A stretch of 44,903 nt of DNA, taken from assembly GCA_947649365.1 (NCBI GenBank), contig CANSRH010000015.1, positions 1-44,903 on the forward strand, in the 5' to 3' direction. The notes below the pieces were generated by a model. The model made no database searches. It was not told the origin of the DNA and was given only the letters and a program-made list of their open reading frames with translations. Position numbers and translations under genes: made by a program. This DNA comes from an uncultured Mycoplasmatota bacterium (GTDB lineage: Bacteria; Bacillota_I; Bacilli_A; RF39; UBA660). This document shows, one piece after another, positions 8,253 through 16,092 of this stretch. How positions within the stretch are numbered: position 1 is the first letter of the stretch; the number at the start of each line of letters is the position of its first letter.

Positions 8253-9647
8253 TTATTTTTTAATTTCGTAAGTTGTTCCTTCTCTAGTATCTTTAATAGA
8301 AATACCTTGGCTCTCTAAAGAAGAACGAATTTCATCAGCAAGTGCATAATTCTTATTCTTTTTTGCTTCTGTTCTTCTTGCAATTTGTTCTTCAATGTAC
8401 TTTGTATCAACGAAAGAAGAGAACTCCTCTAACTGAATTAAATCCAAAGACAAAACACGATCCCAAGCTTTTATTAATGCATATTTCGTAGCATCGTTCA
8501 CATCACTTTTAAGTAAATCATAAATAAGAGTAATTGCATTTGCTGTATTCAAATCATTTCCAATTGCTTCTTTAAATTGATTATCAAAAGAAAGAAATAC
8601 ATCCTCTTTTATTTCTCCCACCTGTTTTAAAGCACACACTTTATTCTTCAATTTCTGATAAGCCTGACTGGCATTCTCTAACGATTCATAAGAAAAAACC
8701 AAAACTTTTCGATAAGAAGTATTTAAACACATAAAACGATAAGCTAACGGATTATATCCTTTTTCTTTTAATAAAGAAATGGTTAAAAAATCTCCTTTAG
8801 ACTTTGCCATCTTTCCCATTGCATCATTCAAATGTTCTCCATGTATCCAATAATTACACCATTTATGTCCTAAGTAAGCTTCACTCTGTGCAATTTCATT
8901 TGTGTGATGTGGAAATATATTATCCACACCACCACAATGTATATCTAAATTTTCTCCTAAATACTTCATACTAATACCAGAACACTCAATATGCCATCCA
9001 GGATATCCAACTCCCCACGGCGAATTCCATTTTAAAGCCTGATCTTCAAACTTAGACTTGGTAAACCATAAAACAAAGTCTGCTTGATTTCTTTTAGAAG
9101 AGTCTTCTTCCACTCCCTCTCTTACCCCAATCACCATATCATCAACATGATGATTTGTAAGTTTATAATAATCCGCAAGCTTAGAAGTATCAAAATAAAC
9201 ATTTCCGCCACTTTGATAAGCGTAACCATCCTCTAAAAGTTTAGTAATAATTTGAATATATTCTTCTATATTATCGGTGGCTTTCGACACAATTTCTGGC
9301 CACTTAATATTTAAACTTTCCGTATCTTTTTGAAATGCTTCTGTATAAAATGCTGCAATTTCCAAAACAGATTTATTCTCTCGTTTGGCACCCTTTAACA
9401 TTTTGTCTTCTCCAGAATCCGAGTCACTTGCTAAATGACCCACATCCGTAATATTCATTACTCTTTTCACTGGATAACCTAAATAATTTAAAGACTTCTC
9501 CAAAATATCTTCAAAAATGTATGTTCGCAAATTTCCAATATGAGCAAAATGATAAACCGTTGGACCACAAGTATACATAGTAACACAGGATGCATCATTG
9601 GGAACAAACTCTTCTACACTCTTAGTCAATGTATTAAATATTTTCAT
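8253..9647 (-). CDS. cysS: Cysteinyl-tRNA synthetase
   Basis: A class I aminoacyl-tRNA synthetase (464 residues) that charges tRNA-Cys. Seen: HIGN (36-39) for the HIGH motif, KMAKS (279-283) for KMSKS, and the zinc ligands C27, C222, H247 and E251, which position the substrate cysteine thiol. The C-terminal half holds the helical DALR-type region and an anticodon-binding tail. AGAGAGG lies seven bases before the ATG. In many Firmicutes cysS lies close to gltX; here an AbiE-type toxin-antitoxin pair separates them by about 1.6 kb. No T-box leader is visible upstream. Confidence 0.96.
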   Translation of the reverse strand: MKIFNTLTKSVEEFVPNDASCVTMYTCGPTVYHFAHIGNLRTYIFEDILEKSLNYLGYPVKRVMNITDVGHLASDSDSGEDKMLKGAKRENKSVLEIAAFYTEAFQKDTESLNIKWPEIVSKATDNIEEYIQIITKLLEDGYAYQSGGNVYFDTSKLADYYKLTNHHVDDMVIGVREGVEEDSSKRNQADFVLWFTKSKFEDQALKWNSPWGVGYPGWHIECSGISMKYLGENLDIHCGGVDNIFPHHTNEIAQSEAYLGHKWCNYWIHGEHLNDAMGKMAKSKGDFLTISLLKEKGYNPLAYRFMCLNTSYRKVLVFSYESLENASQAYQKLKNKVCALKQVGEIKEDVFLSFDNQFKEAIGNDLNTANAITLIYDLLKSDVNDATKYALIKAWDRVLSLDLIQLEEFSSFVDTKYIEEQIARRTEAKKNKNYALADEIRSSLESQGISIKDTREGTTYEIKK

Positions 9648-9703
9648 GACAAAACCTCTCTTTGTATACTATAATACCATACTTTCCATTTCATGACTTG
9701 TAT

Positions 9704-10564
9704 TTAATCTAATTTAGATGTAATACTAACAAAAAATTCTTTACTCCACAAATTTAAATCTTCAACATTTTTAATAAAAGGGAAAACATCTTTTTTGGCA
9801 TCCTCATAATTAATTTCATTAAATTTCGTAATCAATAAATTTTTTACTGCTTCTACATCTAGTTCACTATTAGAATCAATGTATTTAGACTCGATTAATT
9901 TATTTTTTAATAATTCTAAATTAACAGAGACGTTATTTGCCAAAAAGAATACATAGTCATACAAATCTCTTCCTTTTGTTCTTAAACCCCAATTACGACA
10001 CAAAATCGCATGAATCTTACCAGCAAAAAGTGATTGTTTATCATACAATTTTATTGAATGAGGACTAGGCAATAACTTATATTGAATCTCATACGTAGCA
10101 CCAGATGGTGGACAAGTATCCACTTCAAATTTTATTTTGAGATTTTTTAGTAAATGTTCATATTTATGATTTTCTCTCTTCGGAAAAAAACGCAAAATAT
10201 GTTCTAAAGTATTTCCCTTTACAAAAGCAGAAGCAATTGTAGAATAATGACTCTTTTCTTTTGTACAAATTTCTAAATTTAATCCATAAGCTTTTAATTC
10301 TTTTTCCATAAAACCAAAATATTTGGTTAAATCAAAATCACGATTTGGTGAGATTAAAGCAAAATCCAAATCTTCTGAAAATCGATCTAATTGATAAAAA
10401 ATACGGAGTGCTGTTCCTCCATAAAAAGCTGCTTCACTAAAAAATCCACCTCTTGAGAGTCCAGACAACACTAATTCTTGAATAATTTCTTTTAAAGCAT
10501 TTATTTCATCGGTTGTATTTTTTATTTCGTATTGGCTTATCATTTGTAAAATAACATTATTCAT
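9704..10564 (-). CDS. AbiEii-type nucleotidyltransferase toxin
   Basis: A DNA polymerase beta-fold nucleotidyltransferase of the AbiEii/AbiGii family (286 residues), the toxin of type IV toxin-antitoxin/abortive infection systems; relatives modify tRNA 3' ends. Seen: GGTALRIFY (49-57) followed by SEDLDF (63-68) with the two metal-binding acids, a third strand KIKFEVD (143-149), and AGKIHAIL...KGRDLYDYVFF (181-207), the family's third and fourth motifs. All catalytic positions look intact. It starts two bases after the antitoxin stop and must be translated from the same mRNA. It was probably acquired between cysS and gltX. Confidence 0.88.
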   Translation of the reverse strand: MNNVILQMISQYEIKNTTDEINALKEIIQELVLSGLSRGGFFSEAAFYGGTALRIFYQLDRFSEDLDFALISPNRDFDLTKYFGFMEKELKAYGLNLEICTKEKSHYSTIASAFVKGNTLEHILRFFPKRENHKYEHLLKNLKIKFEVDTCPPSGATYEIQYKLLPSPHSIKLYDKQSLFAGKIHAILCRNWGLRTKGRDLYDYVFFLANNVSVNLELLKNKLIESKYIDSNSELDVEAVKNLLITKFNEINYEDAKKDVFPFIKNVEDLNLWSKEFFVSITSKLD

Positions 10565-10566
10565 TA

Positions 10567-11148
10567 TTAATTTCTCCTCATATATTTTGCTAACATAGAA
10601 ACATTAGTAGAATGATAAAATTGACTTAATTTTTCTATTTTTTTCCTATCCAATTTATTAAACTCTTCTAAATCAATTCGTAAATCTTGAAACAACATAG
10701 TTTCCAAATTAGAATAATTACTGAATGGACTTAAGGTATACAATTTATCGCATAAGGCTTTTTCAGGTGTTGCTATTTGATAGGAGTAATCTCCTTCTAT
10801 TTTTAAGAGGACCTCTTCTGGATACGCTAACTTTGGAACATCTCTATAAGTAAAAACACCAAAAGAAGTCGTATATTGTTTCATTTTTTTCTTATCAAAA
10901 GAAGCGCAAGTAATAGTACTTACTTTTTCTGGAATAAGACCATAGCTAGACAAAGCATATTCAAAAGAAATATAAGAAGGACCGTAGATACTACTAGCAA
11001 GTAAATAACCTGGAGTGTTAGCATCTGTTTCATAAAGCCCATTAACAATTTTAAACAATTTACCATCTCGTAAATCTCTACTAATTTTATTGTTTTTATT
11101 AGAATATTTACTCAAATATTGCTTAATCATAGCATTTGAAATTACCAT
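10567..11148 (-). CDS. AbiEi-type antitoxin / autorepressor
   Basis: A 193-residue protein with an N-terminal winged-helix domain (KISRDLRDGKLFKIVNGLYE, about 22-41) and an AbiEi-like C-terminal domain with the typical ATPEKALCDKLY segment. Its position directly before the AbiEii toxin fits the antitoxin. Known AbiEi proteins both neutralise the toxin and repress their own promoter by binding inverted repeats. The ATG at 11148 is chosen over upstream starts because AGAGGTGA lies four bases before it. The promoter region is an extended palindrome (11149-11193) that covers the -10 box and the ribosome binding site. Confidence 0.86.
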   Translation of the reverse strand: MVISNAMIKQYLSKYSNKNNKISRDLRDGKLFKIVNGLYETDANTPGYLLASSIYGPSYISFEYALSSYGLIPEKVSTITCASFDKKKMKQYTTSFGVFTYRDVPKLAYPEEVLLKIEGDYSYQIATPEKALCDKLYTLSPFSNYSNLETMLFQDLRIDLEEFNKLDRKKIEKLSQFYHSTNVSMLAKYMRRN

Positions 11149-11196
11149 ATTTTCACCTCTTAATACCATTTTATGGTATTTTGTGGTGAAAATCAA
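11149..11196 (-). promoter_or_regulatory. Antitoxin promoter inside a nested palindrome
   Basis: ATTTTCACC (11149-11157), AATACCAT (11162-11169), ATGGTATT (11173-11180) and GGTGAAAAT (11185-11193) are perfectly symmetric about base 11171, with four-base gaps. On the minus strand, TTGATT (11196-11191) and TAAAAT (11173-11168) form a promoter with a 17-base spacer. The -10 box sits at the centre of the palindrome, and the outer arm contains the antitoxin's ribosome binding site. A dimeric repressor bound here would block RNA polymerase. Confidence 0.75.
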
Positions 11197-11257
11197 GCGT
11201 TTTTTAAGGAATAGCCAAAGAAGATGGAAATATTAAGATAGTACGAAAGATTTAGAA

Positions 11258-11281
11258 AAAAGGTGCACTTGCTATACCTAA
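11258..11281 (-). terminator. Weak terminator after gltX
   Basis: On the minus strand AGGT (11279-11276) can pair with ACCT (11264-11261), with imperfect inner pairing, and is followed by TTTTTT. It lies directly past the gltX stop codon and before the AbiE promoter. The stem is short, so confidence is low. Confidence 0.4.
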
Positions 11282-12699
11282 GAACCTAATCTTTCTAAAA
11301 TTGTATCCTTTCCAAGCAAATACAAAGTAGTAACCAAATCTACACCTTGTAACAAACCAGTCAATGCGACACGAATAGGCAAATAAAGTAGTGTTCCAGA
11401 CACATTGACATCTCTTCCGGTATTGTTAATAACTGTTAAAATCGTATCCTTATTCCAGTTATCCACAGATAAAACATAATATTTAAATCGTTCCAAAACA
11501 ATTTTAATACGAGCATCACTTTGTAAAAATTGAATACAATCTTCGTCATATTCTATCTCATTTTCAAAAAAAGAGTGGGTAACAAAACCTATTTCTGCTC
11601 CAAAAGAAATACGTTCTTTGAAAGTGAGTAACAACGTACTTATCCACTCTTCGCTCATACCTTCTAAGTTATACACAGCTTCTAAAAAAGGACGAATAAA
11701 TTGTAAATAAGAAGTATCATCCATAACTTTAATATAATGCCGATTAAACCATTTTAACTTTGACATAGAAAAAATAGCAGGTCTTTTGTGAATTCCCTCG
11801 ATAGAAAATTCTTGGACCAATTCTTCAAGAGTAAAAAATTCTCGATTGGTTTTAGGACTCCAACCCAAGAAAGCAATACAATTAAGAATAGCACTAGGTA
11901 AAAAACCATGTTCTAATAAATCTCTTAAATCCGCGTCTTTATTTCTCTTATTAAACTTTGTTTTATTCTCTTTCAAAACATGAGGAAGATGAACAAACTC
12001 CGGTCTTGGAAACCCCAAAGCATCATACAAAAGCAAATATTTAGGGGTACTTGACAAATATTCTACTCCTCGTGTCACATAAGTAATTCCCATCAAAGCA
12101 TCATCAACAACATTTGCAAAATTATAAGTAGGCATTCCATCACTTTTAATTAAAATTTGATCTTCTATATCTTGATTACGAATGGTAACATCTCCATACA
12201 CCAAATCTTTAAAACTAGTCTGTCCTTCTGGTAATACTTTTTGACGTATCACATATTTTTCTCCTAAGGCAATTCGGCGCATGGCTTCATCTTTAGGAAA
12301 ATCAAGGCAAGTCTTATCATACATATAAGAAGTTTGATTCTCTTCTGCTTCCAAACGTTTGGTATGCAAAGTAGTCTTATCACAAAAACAATAATAAGCA
12401 GAACCATTCTTTACTAATTTTTCTGCATAACTCTTATAAATATCGAATCTTTCACTTTGAATAAAAGGACCATACTCTGATGGACGATGAGGTCCCTCAT
12501 CAAAAACCAAACCAAAATCATTAAGAACTTGATAAATAAATTCTTCTGCTCCTGATTCATAATAATTTTGATTTGTATCTTCAATACGTAAAATAAATTC
12601 TCCTCCCTCATGCTTAGAAATCAAATAAGCAAACAAAGCGCTTCTAAGATTCCCTACATGCATGTACCCACTAGGACTAGGAGCAAATCTTGTTCTCAT
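11278..12699 (-). CDS. gltX: Glutamyl-tRNA synthetase (divergent KMSKS loop)
   Basis: A class I synthetase of 473 residues that charges tRNA-Glu, and possibly tRNA-Gln before amidation. Seen: FAPSPSGYMHVGN (HIGH motif HVGN at 14-17), FILRIEDT, the catalytic-domain block TRGVEYLSSTPKY, and the helical anticodon-binding half. The KMSKS position reads K248-F-N-K-R252, whereas bacterial GltX usually has KLSKR; the serine is replaced by asparagine. The ATG at 12699 is preferred over the adjacent GTG because of AAGGGTGA upstream. It lies 26 bases downstream of the Ppx/GppA-like gene and is likely in one unit with it. Confidence 0.92.
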   Translation of the reverse strand: MRTRFAPSPSGYMHVGNLRSALFAYLISKHEGGEFILRIEDTNQNYYESGAEEFIYQVLNDFGLVFDEGPHRPSEYGPFIQSERFDIYKSYAEKLVKNGSAYYCFCDKTTLHTKRLEAEENQTSYMYDKTCLDFPKDEAMRRIALGEKYVIRQKVLPEGQTSFKDLVYGDVTIRNQDIEDQILIKSDGMPTYNFANVVDDALMGITYVTRGVEYLSSTPKYLLLYDALGFPRPEFVHLPHVLKENKTKFNKRNKDADLRDLLEHGFLPSAILNCIAFLGWSPKTNREFFTLEELVQEFSIEGIHKRPAIFSMSKLKWFNRHYIKVMDDTSYLQFIRPFLEAVYNLEGMSEEWISTLLLTFKERISFGAEIGFVTHSFFENEIEYDEDCIQFLQSDARIKIVLERFKYYVLSVDNWNKDTILTVINNTGRDVNVSGTLLYLPIRVALTGLLQGVDLVTTLYLLGKDTILERLGS

Positions 12700-12725
12700 C
12701 ACTATTCACCCTTTTCTAACGAAAA

Positions 12726-13628
12726 CTAATAATTATCTCTTATAACACCATGAATTAAATTGACATCAGAAGGAATAATTACTTTAATCTGCGCCAAATC
12801 AAAAATAGCAAGAGGAATAATAGCACCAGGACGAGCACCATCCATCCACTTTGGATTCCCAGGCATCAACGCATACAATTTCTCCATAGTATAGTTTTCA
12901 TCAAAAAACACTTTTTTTGTTCCTTCTAAATAATCTTCATACGATAACTTATATTTATGAACGCCATCAAAAAACAAATCATTCTCTACCAAATGAAAAT
13001 CAGTAAGCTTTTCAAATCGTTCTTCTCCACCAGTAAAAATAGCACAATCGTAATCCAAGTCAAAAGAGATAGTATTCAATTGATCTTTTACAAAAGCATT
13101 CATTTCTTCAATAGACACACTACTTAAAGAATCATTTGCACCAGGAAAAGCATTCATCAAATCTGCAACACCAATCTTTAAATTTTTCCTATCCACAATA
13201 ATCCCGTTTTGAAAAGTCACAATTTCTGTTGTTTTACCACCCATATTAATAATCATAACTTTTTTACCTTCATAATCATGTTCTGTAGCTTTCCCTAAAT
13301 AATAGTTTTCAATTCCATGACTAATAATATTAAAATGCAAATCTTTTTTTTCATTAAATTCACGAACAAATTCTTGTTTTTTATCATAAGTCAATTCTCT
13401 AAAAATACCAGTAACATAAATATGTGTATTTACATAAGTAAAACCATACTTTTCCTGCAATTTTGTAAAATAATCAAACAATGCTTCTTTATTCTCTTCA
13501 CTAATTCCCTTTTCCTTAGAAAAACCATTTTTAAAATAAATAGAATGTTCTTCCAATAAAACAAGTTCCTTTTCATACTGATAAACTTTTATCGTAGAAG
13601 ACCCTAAATCAATATAATATTCTTTCAT
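12726..13628 (-). CDS. Ppx/GppA-like ASKHA phosphatase family protein
   Basis: A 300-residue protein with the actin/hexokinase/Hsp70-type fold of exopolyphosphatases and guanosine pentaphosphatases. Seen: phosphate-1 motif DLGSSTIKVYQY (7-18), phosphate-2 region INMGGKTTEIVTF (127-139) where Ppx has DIGGGSTE, and a C-terminal region PGARPGAIIPLAIF resembling the adenosine motif. The acid and glycine pattern is weaker than in true Ppx, so substrate may differ or activity may be lost; calling it an exopolyphosphatase outright would overreach. The ATG at 13628 follows AGAGGTG; the GTG two codons earlier is part of that site. Confidence 0.7.
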   Translation of the reverse strand: MKEYYIDLGSSTIKVYQYEKELVLLEEHSIYFKNGFSKEKGISEENKEALFDYFTKLQEKYGFTYVNTHIYVTGIFRELTYDKKQEFVREFNEKKDLHFNIISHGIENYYLGKATEHDYEGKKVMIINMGGKTTEIVTFQNGIIVDRKNLKIGVADLMNAFPGANDSLSSVSIEEMNAFVKDQLNTISFDLDYDCAIFTGGEERFEKLTDFHLVENDLFFDGVHKYKLSYEDYLEGTKKVFFDENYTMEKLYALMPGNPKWMDGARPGAIIPLAIFDLAQIKVIIPSDVNLIHGVIRDNY

Positions 13629-13685
13629 AAACACCTCTTATAAAGATTATAGCATAGAACCAAAAATTTAAAAAATTTATTTCAT

Positions 13686-13714
13686 CAAAAAAGCCTAGGA
13701 AGCGTCCTAGACTC
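13686..13714 (-). terminator. Terminator downstream of clpC
   Basis: CTAGGA (13695-13700) and TCCTAG (13705-13710) pair around AGCG, with extra pairs outside, and the minus strand continues into six T. This is the last of three hairpins in the 173-base gap between the clpC-type gene and the Ppx-like gene; the others are at 13724-13748 and 13757-13788. Confidence 0.75.
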
Positions 13715-13807
13715 AAAAGAAAATTATTTATGCTTTGACCATAAATAAAGAAATATGTAATAACCAAATTGCAATTCACTCTTATTACCTATTCATCATA
13801 ACATGAC

Positions 13808-15964
13808 TCAAAGTGGAATTTCAATATCTAATTCACTATTATATTTTAAAATTAAATGTTTCAAATTTCGAAGTCCAAATTTATCGCATTCTGCCTCTTC
13901 TAACAGTTTACTAATAGTAATCTTCGAATCTTTCAAATTTTCTTTTACATAAACAGTAAGAACTTCTTTATTTAGTTTTTCAAACGCAACAACATCAGTA
14001 AATCTTCCTAAAAATTCTTTCGAAAACACTTCTTTTAAAGCATCATTATTTGGTTTAGTAAACCCGACTCCTTCTCCATTTACAACATTACTTGTCATAA
14101 AAATCATTGTATGTTTAAAATCAATTTTTTCACCATGAGCATTAGTAACAAAACCTTCATCCAATATTTGTAAAAATAAATTTAAAACTCTAGGATGTGC
14201 TTTTTCAATTTCATCCACTAGTATAATAGAATAAGGATGATCCATTACGCTACGAAAAATATAATCATCATCGTACCCAACATATCCAGCACTTACTCCA
14301 ATCAACTTATTTACGGAAGTATCTAAATTGTATTCACTCATATCAAGACGAAGCAATTTACTATTTTTAATACTATTCGCAATCGTTTTTACACTCTCTG
14401 TTTTCCCTACACCACTTGGTCCAACCAATAATATAGAAAGAGGTTTACTATAACCATTTAACTTTAACCAAATCGCTTGGAGCATCTTTTTCACTGCTTT
14501 TTCCTGTCCCATAATCTTTTCTTCTAAATTCTTTTTTATTCCTTGAAACAAAGCTTTTTTATCTTCTAACAAAGGAATACTTGTTTTTCTAGCAATGGTA
14601 TCCATAATATCTGCATACGTAATAGAATCTTCTTGATTACTAATAATTGTTTTTATTTGTAAAGTAAGTAAATTTTCTTGCTGTTTACATAAAGAAGCCT
14701 GTTCATAATTATCTTCATAAATAAATTTTTCTTTTTGCTTCTTAATCATATTCAACTGTTTATTAAGGGCATCCAATTCCTCAAATTGAATTGTTTTAAT
14801 TTTCTTACTTGCACAAATCAAATCCAACAAATCAATACACTTATCAGGATTACTTTTGCTAGGCATATACTTATTCGCAAGAGTCACAATATCACTAATA
14901 TTTTGTTCACTAATAGTAATTCCATGATGTTCTTCGTATTCTTGTTTAATACCCATTAAAATTAATTTTGTCTTCTCTTCTTCAGGCTCCTCAACTTGAA
15001 TAGTAAAAAATCTTCTTTCCAAAGCTTTATCTTTAAATATCGTTTTATAATACTCATCCGTAGTAGTTGCACCAATACATTTAATCTCTCCACGAGCAAG
15101 ATAAGGTTTTAATATATCAGCAGCATTAATAGCGCCTTCTGCACCACCAGCATTAACCATCGTGTGAATTTCATCAATAAACAAAATAATATTTTTATTT
15201 TCTATAAGTTCTTTAATAATCTTTGTAAGACGTTCCTCAAACTCTCCTCGGTACTTTGTACCAGAAACCAAAGAACCCATTTCTAAACTAACAATGGTTT
15301 TATTTAATAATTCTTGAGGAACTACACCATGATTAATTCGTCTTGCAAGTTCTTCAACAATTGCAGTTTTTCCAACCCCAGCACGCCCCAAAAGCAAAGG
15401 ATTACTCTTTTTCTTGCGTAAAAGTGCCTCAATCATACTTGAAATTTCTTCTTCCCTTCCAATGACTTTCTCAGTATCAACAACACTTTTATTCAAATTA
15501 GTACCAATCTCAAAAATCTCCAACTTATCAGATTTATTCGAAACTAAATTCACCTTTAATTCGTCATACAAAGCATCTAAATCTATATCAAGTCCAAGCA
15601 AAATTCGAATAGCAATTCCTTCTCCTTCTTCAAGTAATGAAAGAAACAAATGACGTTCTGTTACTTTCCCATTGTTTGTATCAACGGCATCATTCGTAGC
15701 ATTTTCTATCACTCTTTTTAAAAGAGGAGTATACAAAACAAAATCGGTATCTTTATTCGACATACCAACAATGTTAATAAGTTCCTTTTTAAAGACATCA
15801 AAAGAGATGCCATACATTCTTAACTTTCGACTAACTTCGTTTTCTTCTTCAAGGATTGCAAGAAGTAAATGTTCACTTCCTACATAAGGATGTCTAAATT
15901 CTTTCCTAAAACCTTCTGCTTTTTTAAACAACTTTGCTATTTCTATTCCATAATGATCAAACAT
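13808..15964 (-). CDS. clpC: ClpC-type AAA+ unfoldase
   Basis: A 718-residue Hsp100 ATPase that unfolds substrates for ClpP. Seen in order: two Clp-N repeats (about 1-140), first AAA+ module with GRAGVGKT and LFIDEIHTM, a middle region with a UVR-like motif (KFIYEDNYEQASLCKQQENL), then a second module with GPSGVGKTES and LVDEIEKAHP, and FLGRFTDVVAF near the C-terminus. The UVR motif marks ClpC rather than ClpB. It is shorter than Bacillus ClpC (about 810), mostly at the C-terminal end. The ATG at 15964 is chosen for its AGGAGGAT site; upstream in-frame ATGs lack one. Usual partners ctsR, mcsA and mcsB are absent nearby. The stop codon is TGA, which excludes code 4. Confidence 0.9.
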   Translation of the reverse strand: MFDHYGIEIAKLFKKAEGFRKEFRHPYVGSEHLLLAILEEENEVSRKLRMYGISFDVFKKELINIVGMSNKDTDFVLYTPLLKRVIENATNDAVDTNNGKVTERHLFLSLLEEGEGIAIRILLGLDIDLDALYDELKVNLVSNKSDKLEIFEIGTNLNKSVVDTEKVIGREEEISSMIEALLRKKKSNPLLLGRAGVGKTAIVEELARRINHGVVPQELLNKTIVSLEMGSLVSGTKYRGEFEERLTKIIKELIENKNIILFIDEIHTMVNAGGAEGAINAADILKPYLARGEIKCIGATTTDEYYKTIFKDKALERRFFTIQVEEPEEEKTKLILMGIKQEYEEHHGITISEQNISDIVTLANKYMPSKSNPDKCIDLLDLICASKKIKTIQFEELDALNKQLNMIKKQKEKFIYEDNYEQASLCKQQENLLTLQIKTIISNQEDSITYADIMDTIARKTSIPLLEDKKALFQGIKKNLEEKIMGQEKAVKKMLQAIWLKLNGYSKPLSILLVGPSGVGKTESVKTIANSIKNSKLLRLDMSEYNLDTSVNKLIGVSAGYVGYDDDYIFRSVMDHPYSIILVDEIEKAHPRVLNLFLQILDEGFVTNAHGEKIDFKHTMIFMTSNVVNGEGVGFTKPNNDALKEVFSKEFLGRFTDVVAFEKLNKEVLTVYVKENLKDSKITISKLLEEAECDKFGLRNLKHLILKYNSELDIEIPL

Positions 15965-16020
15965 GATTATCCTCCTAAAACATTCTATGTACATATTGTT
16001 CACTTTAGAATGGATTTATA

Positions 16021-16054
16021 CAAAAAAATCTTAAAAGTGTCTACTTTCAAGATT
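16021..16054 (-). terminator. Terminator of the surface-protein operon
   Basis: AATCTT (16027-16032) and AAGATT (16049-16054), with inner AAAGT/ACTTT, form a stem with one mismatch around GTCT. On the minus strand it runs straight into seven T. It lies between the 805-residue surface protein gene and clpC. Confidence 0.8.
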
Positions 16055-16092
16055 CATTAACTATTCATTCTATATCTCTTATATTGGTATCA

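Noticed and set aside
9648-12725. T-box leaders for cysS or gltX
   Set aside because: No AGGGTGG-type T-box sequence or antiterminator structure was seen upstream of either gene.
13808-13810. Possible use of TGA for tryptophan (genetic code 4), given the Mollicutes-like features
   Set aside because: The clpC-type gene ends with TGA at its natural end, and tryptophans in conserved motifs are TGG. Code 11 fits the whole window.
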